Source of the DNA: Amorphophallus konjac
Lineage: Eukaryota; Streptophyta; Magnoliopsida; Alismatales; Araceae
DNA length: 64,000 bases
Direction: 5' to 3'
NCBI GenBank assembly: GCA_022559845.1
Contig: CM040118.1
Span: 262,159,519-262,223,518 of the forward strand
Shown here piece by piece: positions 43,225 through 54,218 of the stretch. Under the pieces are notes generated by a model. The model ran no database searches, had not been told where the DNA came from, and saw only the letters and a list, made by a program, of their open reading frames with translations. The first letter of the stretch is position 1; the number at the start of each line of letters is the position of its first letter. A program made the translations under genes and the position numbers.

Positions 43225-45162
43225 TATTTATCTTATTATCCATTCTGTTCTATTTTATTTCTTTTATTCTTGTACCTTTTTTACTCTGAAAAAAGATTAA
43301 AAAAAGAGGATCTCTCCCTATCTCCCTCCCATACATATTCCGATATTCTTTTTTTTATTATTCTTAGTATCTGTCTTCTTTAATTTGTGGTATTGTTATT
43401 GTCTCGTGTGTGTGCATGTGTCTGTGAGGGCGTGTATGAGTCTGTTTGAAGTTAAAAGAAAGATTCCAATACGGTCCTCTTTGAAGCTCGTAAAATTAAG
43501 GAAGATCCTGCCGAGTTCCTCGGTGTTCGAGTGTGCGAGAAAAGCCATTCTGCAGCGCCGTGCGTTCGCTCCGTCCCCGTCCTGAAGGAGCTCGTCCAAA
43601 GCCCGTCAACAGCTTCCCCCAATAAGCTTTCTCATCTCCCTTTGCCCTGCTTTGTTTTTATTTCGCTAGTTGCATTGTACGCATGCATTATCCATATTGC
43701 ACTCCTCTACCCGAGAGAGCCTTGTTTATTCATTCATCACATCATCTATCTACTATTGGTGTCCAAAAGGGGTTTAAAACAACATCGACCAGGTGCGTAT
43801 TTATTCATGTCTTTGTCATGTTCATCACAAGGGATTGATGCTGCATTATCGTTATCCTGATTTATTATTTCGTCTTCTTTTGCAAGGGGAACCATCAAAG
43901 GAAAGCTATCTCCTTCGGCCAGCTGAAGGAAGAGGAGGAGAGAACTCATGTGATTCCCCAGTTCGGAGATGAGAAAGGATCATTCCCTCCTATTTTGAGG
44001 TACCCAACCGTCCCCCCTTCCATTTTACTCTATTCTTCTCTCTTTCTATTGTTATTTATTGTTAAGTCTCCACCCCCGTCCCTCTCTATTTTTGTCTAAA
44101 AAAGAGTCTTTCTCTCTCTATATATATTTTCCTAGTGGTCTTTAATAATTTTAATTCTCTATACCTCACTCTCTTTCTCTATCTTTTACATCTCGATTTC
44201 TTTCATCATTTTCTCATGTCTCTTTAAAAGAAATAAAAGAATAAAAATAATAAAGGCAACACAAACAAAAACCAAAAACAACAACAAAAGCTAAAAAAAA
44301 GGAAAGAATAACAAAATCAGGGTAACCGAAGGAAGCCCTCTTCGTCGGCCGGCCGACAGAAGAGGAAGAGAGGACCCGCACTGCTCCTGCTTTGGCGGCG
44401 AACACGATCAGAACACTTCCTGTGGGGTTCTCAGCCCGTGGCGATCACACTTCCCCTCCCCTTCTTTATGTTATTTCTTTTCTGTTCAAACCCCGCGAAC
44501 GGAACAAGTTCCTCGCGGAGGTTCCATACTAACTCTAACTCCCTTCCCCATTTCTTTTCTGTTCAAACCCCGCGAACGGAACAAGTTCCTCGCGGAGGTT
44601 CCATACTTACTCTAACTCCCCTCCCCATTTCTTTTCTGCTCAAACCCCGCGAACAGAACAAGTTCCTCGCGGAGGTTCCATACTGACTCTATCTCTCCTC
44701 CCCATTTCTTTTCTGCTCAAACCCCGCGAATGGAACAAGTTCCTCGCGGAGGTTCCATATTGACTCTAACTCCCCTCCCCATTTCTTTTCTGTTCAGACC
44801 CCGTGAACGGAACCAGTTCCTCGCGGTGGTTTTCATTTTGTAATTTCATTCCCTTTAATTTCTGCTCAAACCTCGTGAACGGAATGAGTTCCTCCCGGAG
44901 GTTTCCCTTTTGTTATTTTTATTTTGTTCAAACCTCGTGAACAGAACAAGTTCCTCGCGGAGGTTTCATTTCGTAATTTCCATTCTGCCATTTCATTTGT
45001 TATTTCGTTGCACATTTCTGTTCTGTGTCTTCCTCCGTTCCGTGCGCTTTCGCCGTTCGAACCCGGTAGAGACAACCCTCTCCGGGACCTTTTACGCACT
45101 CTCTCTCATCCCAGCAGCGTATTTTCTTTCCCCTTTTGTTAACCCCGTGATGTCCGTCCATA
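40569..45162 (+). repeat. 3' LTR of element A
   Basis: It aligns with 8034-12556 from TGTAGACAC to the last bases, where CACA has become CATA. It keeps the palindromic TGGGC cluster (40730-40945), the G run (40804-40816), the pyrimidine tract, a shorter TA repeat (43194-43221) and the hairpin array with one more unit (about 44480-44985). Confidence 0.95.
44480..44985 (+). repeat. Hairpin repeat array in the 3' LTR of A (7 units)
   Basis: Same unit as at 11951-12375, with five 77-bp type units instead of four. The dyad GGAACAAGTTCC is intact in most units. Confidence 0.88.
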
Positions 45163-45167
45163 GTAAT
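45163..45167. repeat. Target-site duplication of A, right copy (GTAAT)
   Basis: It follows the last base of the 3' LTR and matches GTCAT at 8029-8033 except for one base. Confidence 0.85.
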
Positions 45168-45931
45168 GAGGGGACCTCCAGCTCAATTGGCACCACAGCC
45201 TCTGACCCATACATGAGGGAGTAGGGTGAGCAGCCGGTAGGGGTCTTGTAGACCGTACGGTAAGCCCACAGTGCCTCGTACATTCTTTCTTCCCAATCTC
45301 TTCTGTTAGTCTTGACAATTTTCACCAGCAGAGAGCACAACGTCTTGTTAAAGGCCTCTGCAAGTCCGTTGGCCTGAGGGTAGTAGGGAGATGATCTTCT
45401 CCAATCAATCTTGTATTTGTCAGCTAGTCGATAAACCTTCTGATTTCTAAAGTGGCTGCCGTTGTCGGAGATGATTCGGCTGGGAATCCCGAACAGAAAT
45501 ATTACATTCTGCCGGAAGAATCTCGCAACTAATTCTCCCGTGACTTCTTTTAGTGCTACTGCCTCTGCCCATCTGGAGAAGTAATCTGTAGCTGCTAAGA
45601 TGTATTTGCACCCTGATGAAGATGCTGGTAGTGGCCCCACCACGTCCGTGCCCCACTGGGCAAATGGCCAGCTTGGTAAGGTAGGATGTAGAGGCACTGG
45701 AGGTCTTCTTGACACATTGGCGTGCTCTTGACATTTCTGACAAGCCTTGGCGAACTTGCAGCAATCATCAAATATAGTGGGCCAATAATAACCCAATTTC
45801 TTTATTTCGATCTTCATTTTCAGACCGGCCTGGTGCGCCCCGGCTGACCCGGCATGGACTTCTTGCATTACTTGCCTGGCTTCCCCTAGAGATAAGCATC
45901 GAAGTAATACCTTCTTTTGGGCATCTGCCAT
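45168..45931 (-). pseudogene. pol: Element B integrase, N-terminal and catalytic part
   Basis: The minus-strand frame has the zinc-binding His/Cys segment (VHAGSAGAHQAG, CQKCQEH), then the DDE core: Asp in GTDVVGPL, Asp in ISDNGSHF, Glu in ANGLAEAFNK. It ends VVPIELEVPSL at the A junction and continues at 8033-7640. Confidence 0.92.
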
Positions 45932-47263
45932 TATTCAGAACAATGTTCCATTCCTCATCTCATAAGAATCTTTGACTCTTAGGAGTCTCATTCTCTATTC
46001 TTTCACCTTCGGGAGCTGTTGGTGTTGGAACCAATGCAGGAGGTATTCCCACCAGTCGGGCTGCTGGACTACTTCAGCAACTGCTACTTCATTGGCTTGT
46101 TCCTCGGCTAAAGCTTTTGTCATACTGGGGACCTGCCGCCGGTTGATGACTGTTATGTTCAGGCTCGTATCAGGCAGGACTGCCAAGGAACTTGTCAGCT
46201 TTGCGAGGGCGTCAGCTTGAGCATTCTATCCTCAGTTGACATGCTTGATGCTGACGAAGTAGAATCTTGCCATTAGGCGTAGGGCCAGATGGTAGTAAGG
46301 GACGAGCTCCTGCCTTCGCACCTCGAACTCCCCTTCTAATTGTTTTATAACTAGCATGGAGTCTTCGAATGCTTCTAGCATTTGAACCATGGACATAGTA
46401 ATTTGTAGCCCGATTATGAGGGCTTCATATTCTACGTCATTATTTGTGCAAGGCTTGTTTATTGATCAGGACGTGTGTATGACTTCCCCTTCAGGAGACT
46501 TCAAGACTATGCCTGCTCCTGCGCGGACTCTGGCCGATCCCGTCGCTGAGGTGTCAATTCTGGAGGCACCATCAAAATACAGCTGCCATAGGGAGGGCCG
46601 CACCTGGCCGACCTCTAAAGTTTTATCTTCAAGAAGCTCTGGTTCCAGAGGGCAGTCTTCGGGTACTGGATGTTCAGTAAAGAAGTCTGCAATAGCTTGG
46701 CCCTTGACGGCCCTCTGCGGTACATAGGAGATGTCATACTCCATAAGAATCACCGCCCATTTGCCCAGGCGGCCTTTGAGGGCCGGTTGGGACATGATGT
46801 ATCTAAGCGGATCCTCCCTAGAAATCAGCTTAACTTCGTGCGACAGCATGTAGTGCCGCAGCTTCTTGACCGCGAAGACCAATGCCAGGCAAATCTTCTC
46901 GATGTAGGTGTACCTTTCCTCAGTTCTGACCATTCTTCAACTGAGATAGTAGAGGGCTTGTTCTTTTCCTTCTTAATTATTCTGGGCTAGCATTGCCCCC
47001 AGGGAATTGTGTGTGGCTGCTATGTAGAGGATCAGCGGCCGTCCTTTCACTGGTGCACCCAGCACTGGAGGGGTTTTCAGGTAATCCTTCAGTTTATCGA
47101 AGGCTATCTGGCATTCTTCGTCCCAGTAGAAGGGAACATCCTTCATCATCAGCTTGTGAAAGGGGTGGCATCGCCCCGACAGGTTGGATATAAACTGCCG
47201 GACGTATGCAAGGCGGCCCTAAAGGGATCTTAGCTCAGAGAGATTCCTTGGCAAGGGTAACTC
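45932..47263 (-). pseudogene. pol: Element B RNase H and second RNase H
   Basis: The first RNase H reads LILYIAATHNSLGAMLAQ and YIEKICLALVFAVKKL. The second begins at QLYFDGASR and goes on with AGAGIVLKSPEGEVI, NDVEYEALIIGL and QADALAKL. Several stops interrupt it (for example near 46930, 46465 and 46225). The second RNase H places B in the Tat lineage. B's pol is clearly diverged from A's, so B and A are separate families. Confidence 0.88.
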
Positions 47264-48796
47264 CTAAATCACCTTGATCTTGGCGGGGTCTATTTCAATT
47301 CCCCAATACCTGACAGTGAAACCCAAGAACTTTCCGCTCGAGACTCCGAACGCACACTTCATAGGGTTCATTTTTAATTCATACTGCCTCAGCCTCTGGA
47401 AAATGACTCGGAGGTCTTGCAGATAGTCTTCTTTCTTTTTGGTCTTGACTACCAGGTCATCTATGTAGCACTCGACCTTATGGTAAAGCAGCTCATCAAA
47501 TATTCTAGTCATCACCCGCTGATAAGTTGCGCCGGCGTTCTTTAATCCGAACGGCATTCTTTTGTAGTGATAAATGCCTTTGGGGGTCCGGAAGGCAGTG
47601 TGGATCCGGTCATGTTCCGCGATCCATATCTGGTTGTAGCCAGATGACCCATCCATGAACAATAGGGCCTCATGACCAATTGTTGCATCTATCATGACCT
47701 CCGTTATTGGCACTGGGAAGTCATCTTTAGGGTAGGCTTTATTCAGATCCCGGAAGTCAACACATATCCAGATCTATCCGTTCTTCTTCTTCACGAGCAC
47801 GATGTTAGCTAACCACGTGGTATATTGATTTTCCTCGACGAAACCCACATCAATGAGCTTGTCGACCTCTTTGCATATTTGAGTGATGAGCTCTGGCCTC
47901 ATACGCCGAGGGTCCTGTTTCACCGGCTCTGCCCCAGGGTTTATGGTCAGCTCATGCTGTGAGACTGAGGGGCTTAGTCCTGGCATATCTCTGTAGGTCC
48001 AGGCAAAGCAGTCCTGATATTCTTGTAGCAGCTAGATGTACATCCTCTGTTCTTCGGCAGACAGTTGGGCGCTGAGGAAGGTTGGCCTGGGGTCATCCTC
48101 GTCTCCCAAGTTGACTTCTATCAGTTCATCAATTGTTGCTTGACCTCCGTCTTCTATCTCAGGGGGTGCAGGCTGGAGGTCGACAAAGTCTGGTATATCA
48201 TCTTCGAGGTCGAGGACCTCAAACCCTTCATCTTGCCGTATCTGAGTTCTGCCAGAAATCTCTTGTTCGGCTGATAATGGCTGCATGCACTGTTCTGCCA
48301 ACAAGTTTACCTTACTAGCAACTTCAAGGGGCGAGTTGATTGCCTCACCCCCTGCTGAGGGGGTTGCAGTCACTAAGGGCTGGTGATTATTTGTCATTAA
48401 GTCAGAGTAGCCTTGCAGCTCCTTGGCAAGGGGTGAAGAGATCTCAATCCCTTGAACCACCATGTCCTCAGTGAAGGCAACCATTTCTCTTCTAGCAGCA
48501 TCTATCTCTTGATCAGGCTCGGGGGAAGCTTCCCCAACTGGTTCGAGAAGTGCCGACATCATGAACAGAGGAGGGCCACTGGAGGGAGGCAGCTCTGCTT
48601 CTTCAACGTCTTCAGCTTCACTACTGCTAGCTGTGTCAAATTTGGCTTGAAGAGCTGCATCTTCCGGATAGACTTGTTCCCAGCACCGGCAGGGGAATAC
48701 AGCCTCGGATTCCAGATTCCTTGGCCGGGCTGGCTGAATGCACTCAACTTCTGTCAGGTGTTCACCAATAGTTGCCCCCAGTGGGTTATCCTCCAT
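47264..48796 (-). pseudogene. pol: Element B reverse transcriptase and acidic leader
   Basis: A long acidic leader (48796-48010) precedes RT. RT motifs are FAWTYRDMPGL, WLANIVLVKKKNG, FMDGSSGYNQI, GLKNAGATYQR and the catalytic YIDD near 47456-47471. Stops lie at 48032, 47774 and 47264. Confidence 0.9.
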
Positions 48797-49618
48797 TGGT
48801 TAGAAAGCAGAGATGGTATCAACTTCATAGCGTCCGCTATAATAGTATTCTTCGAGGGTGAAGCCCAATCCCGGGTGCTGAGAGACACGCCTCATTTCTT
48901 TATCCAGGCTCAAAGGGTACCATAGCTTCTGGAATGCTTATTTCCTCTTGCGAGGCTAGCCAAAAGGGATGTGCTACTTCTGGAACATCTTGGCCATTCG
49001 ATTTGTTATAAATGTCACCCCCTGTATAGGCATTGAGGGGTTTTCTATATCTTCAGGCATATGACAATCAGTGTCTTCCTGTGTAGGGTGCTCTTCAGCT
49101 ATGTAGAACAGGCTACTAGGACCATCTATCTGTGTCACCTCCCAAGCTTTGAAAGGCTCGACAGTAGCATTGTCGAGGCTGAGAATTGGCTTGGTAAGAC
49201 CTTCGGGGATCCCGATGTGGTCGTGCTGCTGGTCAACCCTAACTTTATTAGTTTTGGTGTAGATGACGGGAGGCGCTATCCGACCTACATCCCCGGTGAT
49301 AGTGATGTGTGAAACCACCTTGGGATCGATATATCCACGTGGCGGCGGAGGGAACCACTCTGCTTTGGAAGTGCCTTTTGTTGTGCTAGAAGAGGTCTTG
49401 GCCGTAGGGGCCTTCTGCGACCATTCTGCATATAGAGGGGCGTCTGCCAAGTGGCATTCGAATACTTCGAATGGGTGGAGATTAGCAAAATACTCTTTCC
49501 TCTCTCCCATCCAAGCTGTATTTGATGCATTGGTGAAGTGTGGAAGGTACCACCATATTCTCATGTAGCCAAGGGCGGCCAAGCAGCGCCTTGTATGAGG
49601 TGCGAGAATCAATGACAT
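48797..49618 (-). pseudogene. Element B protease-RT linker
   Basis: After a frameshift near 49490 the protease frame continues as YFANLHPFEVFECHLADAPLY, a segment seen after Tat proteases, then a low-complexity Ser/Thr/Lys linker to the stop at 48974. From 48973 to 48797 stops interrupt every frame. Confidence 0.7.
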
Positions 49619-50087
49619 GAAATTTCACCTTCGTGACAATGTCTGCTAGAGTGAGTGTGAACTCTGCTACTCCTAGCGACACTTCGCACTTCTGATTGAA
49701 GCTGGCAATGCGCATATCCCTGACCTTTTGTAGGTGCACGTTGAAGTAGTGCCTCTCATATATCCTGTAGGGCAGGATGTTGACAGCTGCCCCGGGGTCC
49801 ACCAGGATTCTGTTCAGCTCCCGGCCATTTAGATGTCCCCTCATATACAGAAGTCTATTGTGACTGGTGGTGGGGAGCAACATGTCTTTTTGGGTGAAGG
49901 TCATGCTGGCCTCCGGCAGTGCCTCAGCTAGGCAGGCTTCATATTGGGCAGGCGTCTGGAGAGCAGTAATGATCGCCTGTCGAGTCTCTTCACTGAGAGA
50001 GAGGATTTCCCAGACAGTGAATCTTGCTGGGAGCTTCTTCAATAGTTTGACCACCCGACTTCTAGCTCGAACATTGGATAGCTTCAT
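49482..50087 (-). pseudogene. pro: Element B protease
   Basis: The active-site loop reads ILVDPGAAVNILP near 49780-49815, keeping the catalytic Asp and Gly. LLGRPWLHENMVVPSTLHQ marks the conserved end. It is in frame with gag; the two are separated by stops at 50295 and near 50190. Confidence 0.88.
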
Positions 50088-50294
50088 TTCATCTGCCCAC
50101 CTGGGCTTGGAAGATCCTTGGACTGTGGCCCCTGATGGACCTGCTTCATCGGACTCGGAGGCTACACCCTTTTGCTTGGGATTACCTCATGGCTGCTCCT
50201 CACTGGCTACTGCCAGGTGAGTTTCTACCTCTTTTGACAATTCGGGAGATTGCTGGAGTTGTGGGTGACTGCCACCGGTTACCGGTTCAACCTC

Positions 50295-52799
50295 CTAGCA
50301 TGGCTGCTTCCCTTTTGACATCTTTATGAACTCCAGAAATGAAAGAGCGGGAGTGTCGCCCCCACTTTGGTTGTATAAGCCTGACGGAGGAGGGATTTGA
50401 ACTCCCTTGACCTCCGGAGGGGGTATCTTGTAGGGTTGCTCCCCTATGAAGATAATGTTATGGTTGGCGGGCGGCTGACGCCCCCACCTTCGGCCCGACC
50501 GGGTTGCATGTGCGGCAGTTGTGGCTTGGGCCTGGCTTTCCTTAGCGGCGGGTGTGAAGCAAATCTCTTCTTCATCCTCCTCATCGGGCAAATTGAACAG
50601 AGCAGAGAGGGTGTTGCAAGAACGGCTCACACCCGTTGTAGCCTTACTGGCCCTTCTCTTCCTTCTTTGTCTTCTTTTCTTTTCTTTGGCTGGCGCTTGC
50701 CCCCAGAACAGGCTGCCATCCCTGTTTGATGCTTTGTTAGCTTTCTCTTCCTGCTTTAGTGAAAGCTGTTCCAGCTCCTGCCACGAGAGATGATCCCGTA
50801 CCAGCAAAGGTTCTAGCTCGGTCTGTACATACTCATCTAGCCCATTTATGTAGTCCTGTAGCCGCCGGGCTTCTGGACTGATCTTCTTGACTGCCGGCAA
50901 CGGAGTCTGCCTCCTCCGGTTGCGGGTAGGTATCCGGATAACTGCTGGCGGATTGGTCCACATAGGTGTTGCTACTGGTGAAGGGGGTCGTGGCGTGACG
51001 CCACGAATATGTGCCCCCGGTGTCGGGCGAGGCAGGCCCTTTTTTTTGGCTCTTGCAGGGACTTGCTGCCATCCCTCATGTTCTTTTATTGGGGCCAGAA
51101 AGCAGGCTTCATATGTACGCTGAGTACTGGCTTCTGCGGTCTCCTCAGGCAAGGCTTGATACAGAGAGACCATGTTGACGGCGACTCTTCTTACGGGCAC
51201 CTCATGTGGTTGTGGAGGGTCAACCTTGTACTCCCCCAATTCTATTTCTTCCTTTCTTACCATGCCTTCGAAAATATCCTTGAAAACATAATAGTCTTCA
51301 ATTGGATGGCCCAGCATCTGGTGGTAGGGGTAAAATCTTGGGCTATCTCTTCTCTTCAGGTCCTTCGGCCTCCTCGGCTCAAGCAGAGTGACCTTATCAT
51401 ACTGGGTAACCCAGTCAAACAAGATCCTAGTCTTCTCCTTTGGGAAAGAGTAGGCCTTCTTCATTTTATCCCAGAGGGATGGGCCTTCTTCGCCATCTCC
51501 AGTCTTGGCAGGCTGAGGAACAGTTGTCTTCTTGCCTTTATCTTTTTGCTGTTCAAATGCCTTGATATCAAGAGCGTTTGCTTCTTTCGGTGCCTGGCGC
51601 CGTTCTGCTGCCTTGCCCTTTTGTGCAGTAGGAATATTTGGTGTAGGGGCCGGTTTTGCTAAGAAAGCCTCCAATTCAGACACAATATTGTTCAGACGGT
51701 CGAACGACCGGATTTCCATGCCAATCATCTTCTCCAGCACCTCTCTCCAGAGGTTCTGTTTGCAGATCTGTACAACGTCCTCCTGGTGCGGGGGCCGCTT
51801 GCATCTCATCTCGAGGTTCCTCCACCTCTTGATGTAGTCGAGAGCGGTCTCATCTGCCCTCTGTCTTGTTGACTAGACTTCAGCCACTTTGACTTCCCTC
51901 TCTGTGACGTGGAATCTTTCTCTGAACTTCCTCTGCATGTCCGACCAGTGGCTGATCGACACGGCCGGGAGGCTGGAGTACCATTCAAATGCGAGCCCCG
52001 TGAGTGAGGACCCGAAGAACTTCAATAAATATGACTCGTCAGTGGCCAAGTCACCCATGACGGTCATGTAATAGGCAACATGTTCCTTCGGGGATCCCTT
52101 CCCGTTGAACTTGTCGAACTTCGGCAGCTTGCTAATCCCGGGAGGGAGCCGCTTGGCAGCATGATGCGGTGGGTATGGAACCCTATATGCATCGAATACA
52201 ACATAGTCACCTTCAGCCCTTTCAGCGAGCTTCATCTCGATCATCCTTTCTACCATCATCTTGCTCATGATGGTCGGGTCGACCGGTTCCGAGTAGAAAT
52301 GCGCAGATTGCAAGTAGGGGGTGACCAGGGTGGTCGCCTGTGGAGGAGGACGCAACAGTGGAGGCGTCTGGTGCACCTGTGGCAGCACCGGCGGAGTGAG
52401 CGGCTGTGATGGGCGCTGTTGAGTTGTCGCCAAGTTTGGTTCCACCTGCAGAGGCGGGGTATAGAGTGGTAGGAAGTCATTCTTGCTGACGGCTCCCCTT
52501 GATGATTCGGCCTGCACATCAGGCTGCTTGGTGGCAGAGGACTGCTCTGTCCTTTCCGTCAATTCCTTCTTCAGCTGTTCTATCTCCTGGCGGTACCTCT
52601 GGAGCATCATCAGTACGGCCGGGTCCATAGCTGCTATGTTGGGGATGGCCTCTGTCGTCTCGCCAGATGCACCCTCAGGTAGGATGTCAAGCAAGACATC
52701 TTCTTCTTCACCTGCCGTTATCACATTTGCTGCGAGAATAACGGCCTTGTCATGCTATTGGAGGCGTGGTAGGGCTTGCTTTCCTTCTGTCGCCGCCAT
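50295..52799 (-). pseudogene. gag: Element B gag
   Basis: The frame starts at ATG 52799 (MAATEGKQAL), which I prefer to later starts because it continues in frame to the known gag core. It has a coiled-coil N-terminal helix (RYRQEIEQLKKEL), a Pro-rich linker, the gag core (FDKFNGKGSPKEHVAYY, LAFEWYSSLP, FRERFHV, DYIKRWRNLEMRC) and a degenerate knuckle-like YPYHQMLGHPIEDYY. The C-terminal half is very basic. Stops are at about 52755 and 51873, both at likely Gln codons, and at 50295. Confidence 0.88.
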
Positions 52800-52943
52800 C
52801 TTCTCTTTTGCAGCCTCCACTCTTCGAGTGCTCGGCCCCGGTCTTCCGGCTAGCCAGGCCAACTCTTGAGGCTCCTCGGGAAATTTTCCATAATGGCCAT
52901 CTATCCCGGCCATATTGCATGTGAAAATCTGCATCCTTCGTTT

Positions 52944-54196
52944 CTATCTATGAACCCTCCTCTTGACATTCCTCGAGAAGGTAAGCCTTTCAAACACAGA
53001 GATCCTTCTCTTTTCCCCTTGGCGGGGAGCAGTTTCATCGTCTTGAACATCAGAGCCGTCATCATATCTATTGTCATCAACCGATGACGTCATCCTCCTA
53101 TCTTCTTCTTCTCCCACTGCCATTAATGGACATCGATCTTCTTCAGCTGCGGCTGCCTGCAACAGCCGTTGTTGGCCCGAAGAGGGGTTGCCTAATCCCC
53201 TAAAATAACTTCTGACCATATTGGTCATTTCTTCTTGCCCTCACCCCGGGTGCAGGGTCGAGGACAGTTGTCGACCTCCCATCGGAGGAATGTAAGCAAA
53301 CCGAGCCCTCTCGGTAGTCTGCTATGATCTTCTTCCCACAACGGGGATGTTGGCTTGTCGGGCGTAGGCCCTAAAGCTTTCTCGGTGTGGCGGATCCACG
53401 ATTGTCTCTTCCTTCCTCGGGACAGGGTCCCACTTCTTGCTCTCTTCTACTCTGGTGAACCTGGGGTGGTACTGCACTGGAGCTTCTTGCTGGACAGGCT
53501 GGACCTTTTTGGGGACCCAAACCTGTTTGAATCTTCTTGGCTTGGGAGCCAGCCTCCTCTGGCCATGGCGGCCGGCTTCTTCTTCTTCGGCTCTTCTTCC
53601 AGCAAGAGCCTGATAGGAGTTGTGGACTGCTACTGTAGGGATCACCCGATCCGGGCTCACTCGAGCCTTACGTCCATCCAGAAAGACACGGAGGCCACCG
53701 ACCAGCATAGACTTGCCGGACGCGGAGAGACGTCCGGTCACAGCAGCATCAACCTTCCTTTGGGGGTTCCGGTGTCGGCGCCTCCCAAAATTCTTGGCAG
53801 GGACGGGCAGGCCCCGTGAGCAATATGATGCACCATGCAGCTGGGGACTTGAATCGGGCTGGTAGGTGAGCCAGCATAGTGTCGAGCCTTCGAGGCCTCA
53901 ACCCTCTCTGCAGCCTTCTCTTCTGCGGGCCTTGAGGACTCCGTCCGTAGCATGTCAGCAAATACCAACCCCAAGAAGTTGGGTAAGCCTACAGCTGCTG
54001 GGAAGGAGCCGAAAACAATGGTCACCGCCAGGTACCCGTGTTCCGCGTGGTCGGCGATGATTGCGGGGCCGAAGCCAACACTGGTGAGTCCATACGACGT
54101 CATCGTTTGCCTGAGACAAACAGACAAACAATCAGTATTCTTGGGGGAAGCCCCCGAAGGTATCCTCTCTTGGCAAAGAGATGAAGGGAGACTCAA
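52944..54196 (-). pseudogene. Element B leader ORFs upstream of gag
   Basis: Three minus-strand frames follow the PBS: 54196-53738 (152 codons), 53741-53322 (139 codons, basic, with KPRRFKQVWVPKK) and 53228-52944 (94 codons). None has a family I know. Together they could be remnants of one extra ORF, as Tat elements often have coding sequence before gag. Confidence 0.5.
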
Positions 54197-54214
54197 GTCC
54201 CACCGGGCGTGCCA
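54197..54214 (-). promoter_or_regulatory. Primer-binding site of B
   Basis: The minus strand reads TGGCACGCCCGGTGGGAC four bases from the LTR, a PBS form common in Tat-lineage elements. Confidence 0.85.
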
Positions 54215-54218
54215 AACT

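Larger units (their letters stand above)
8034..45162 (+). mobile_element. Element A: giant Ogre/Tat-like Ty3/gypsy retrotransposon
   Basis: Two LTRs of 4523 and 4594 bp begin TGTAGACAC and end CACA (left) or CATA (right). They flank a PBS, a gag-protease frame, a G-patch-like ORF, RT, RNase H, a second RNase H and integrase, two antisense PMD genes and a GGCGGGGCAAC tract next to the 3' LTR. Target duplications are GTCAT (8029-8033) and GTAAT (45163-45167). Subtracting nested element C leaves about 26.9 kb, in the range of Ogre-type giants. I counted 7 mismatches in the first 139 bases of the LTR pair. All frames are broken, so the copy is dead, but it is structurally complete. Confidence 0.93.

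Noticed and set aside
45092..45931. Integrase ORF next to A's 3' LTR read as A's own integrase
   Set aside because: It is on the opposite strand, A has its own integrase at 31045-32020, and it rejoins the integrase end at 8033-7640 to form B's gene.
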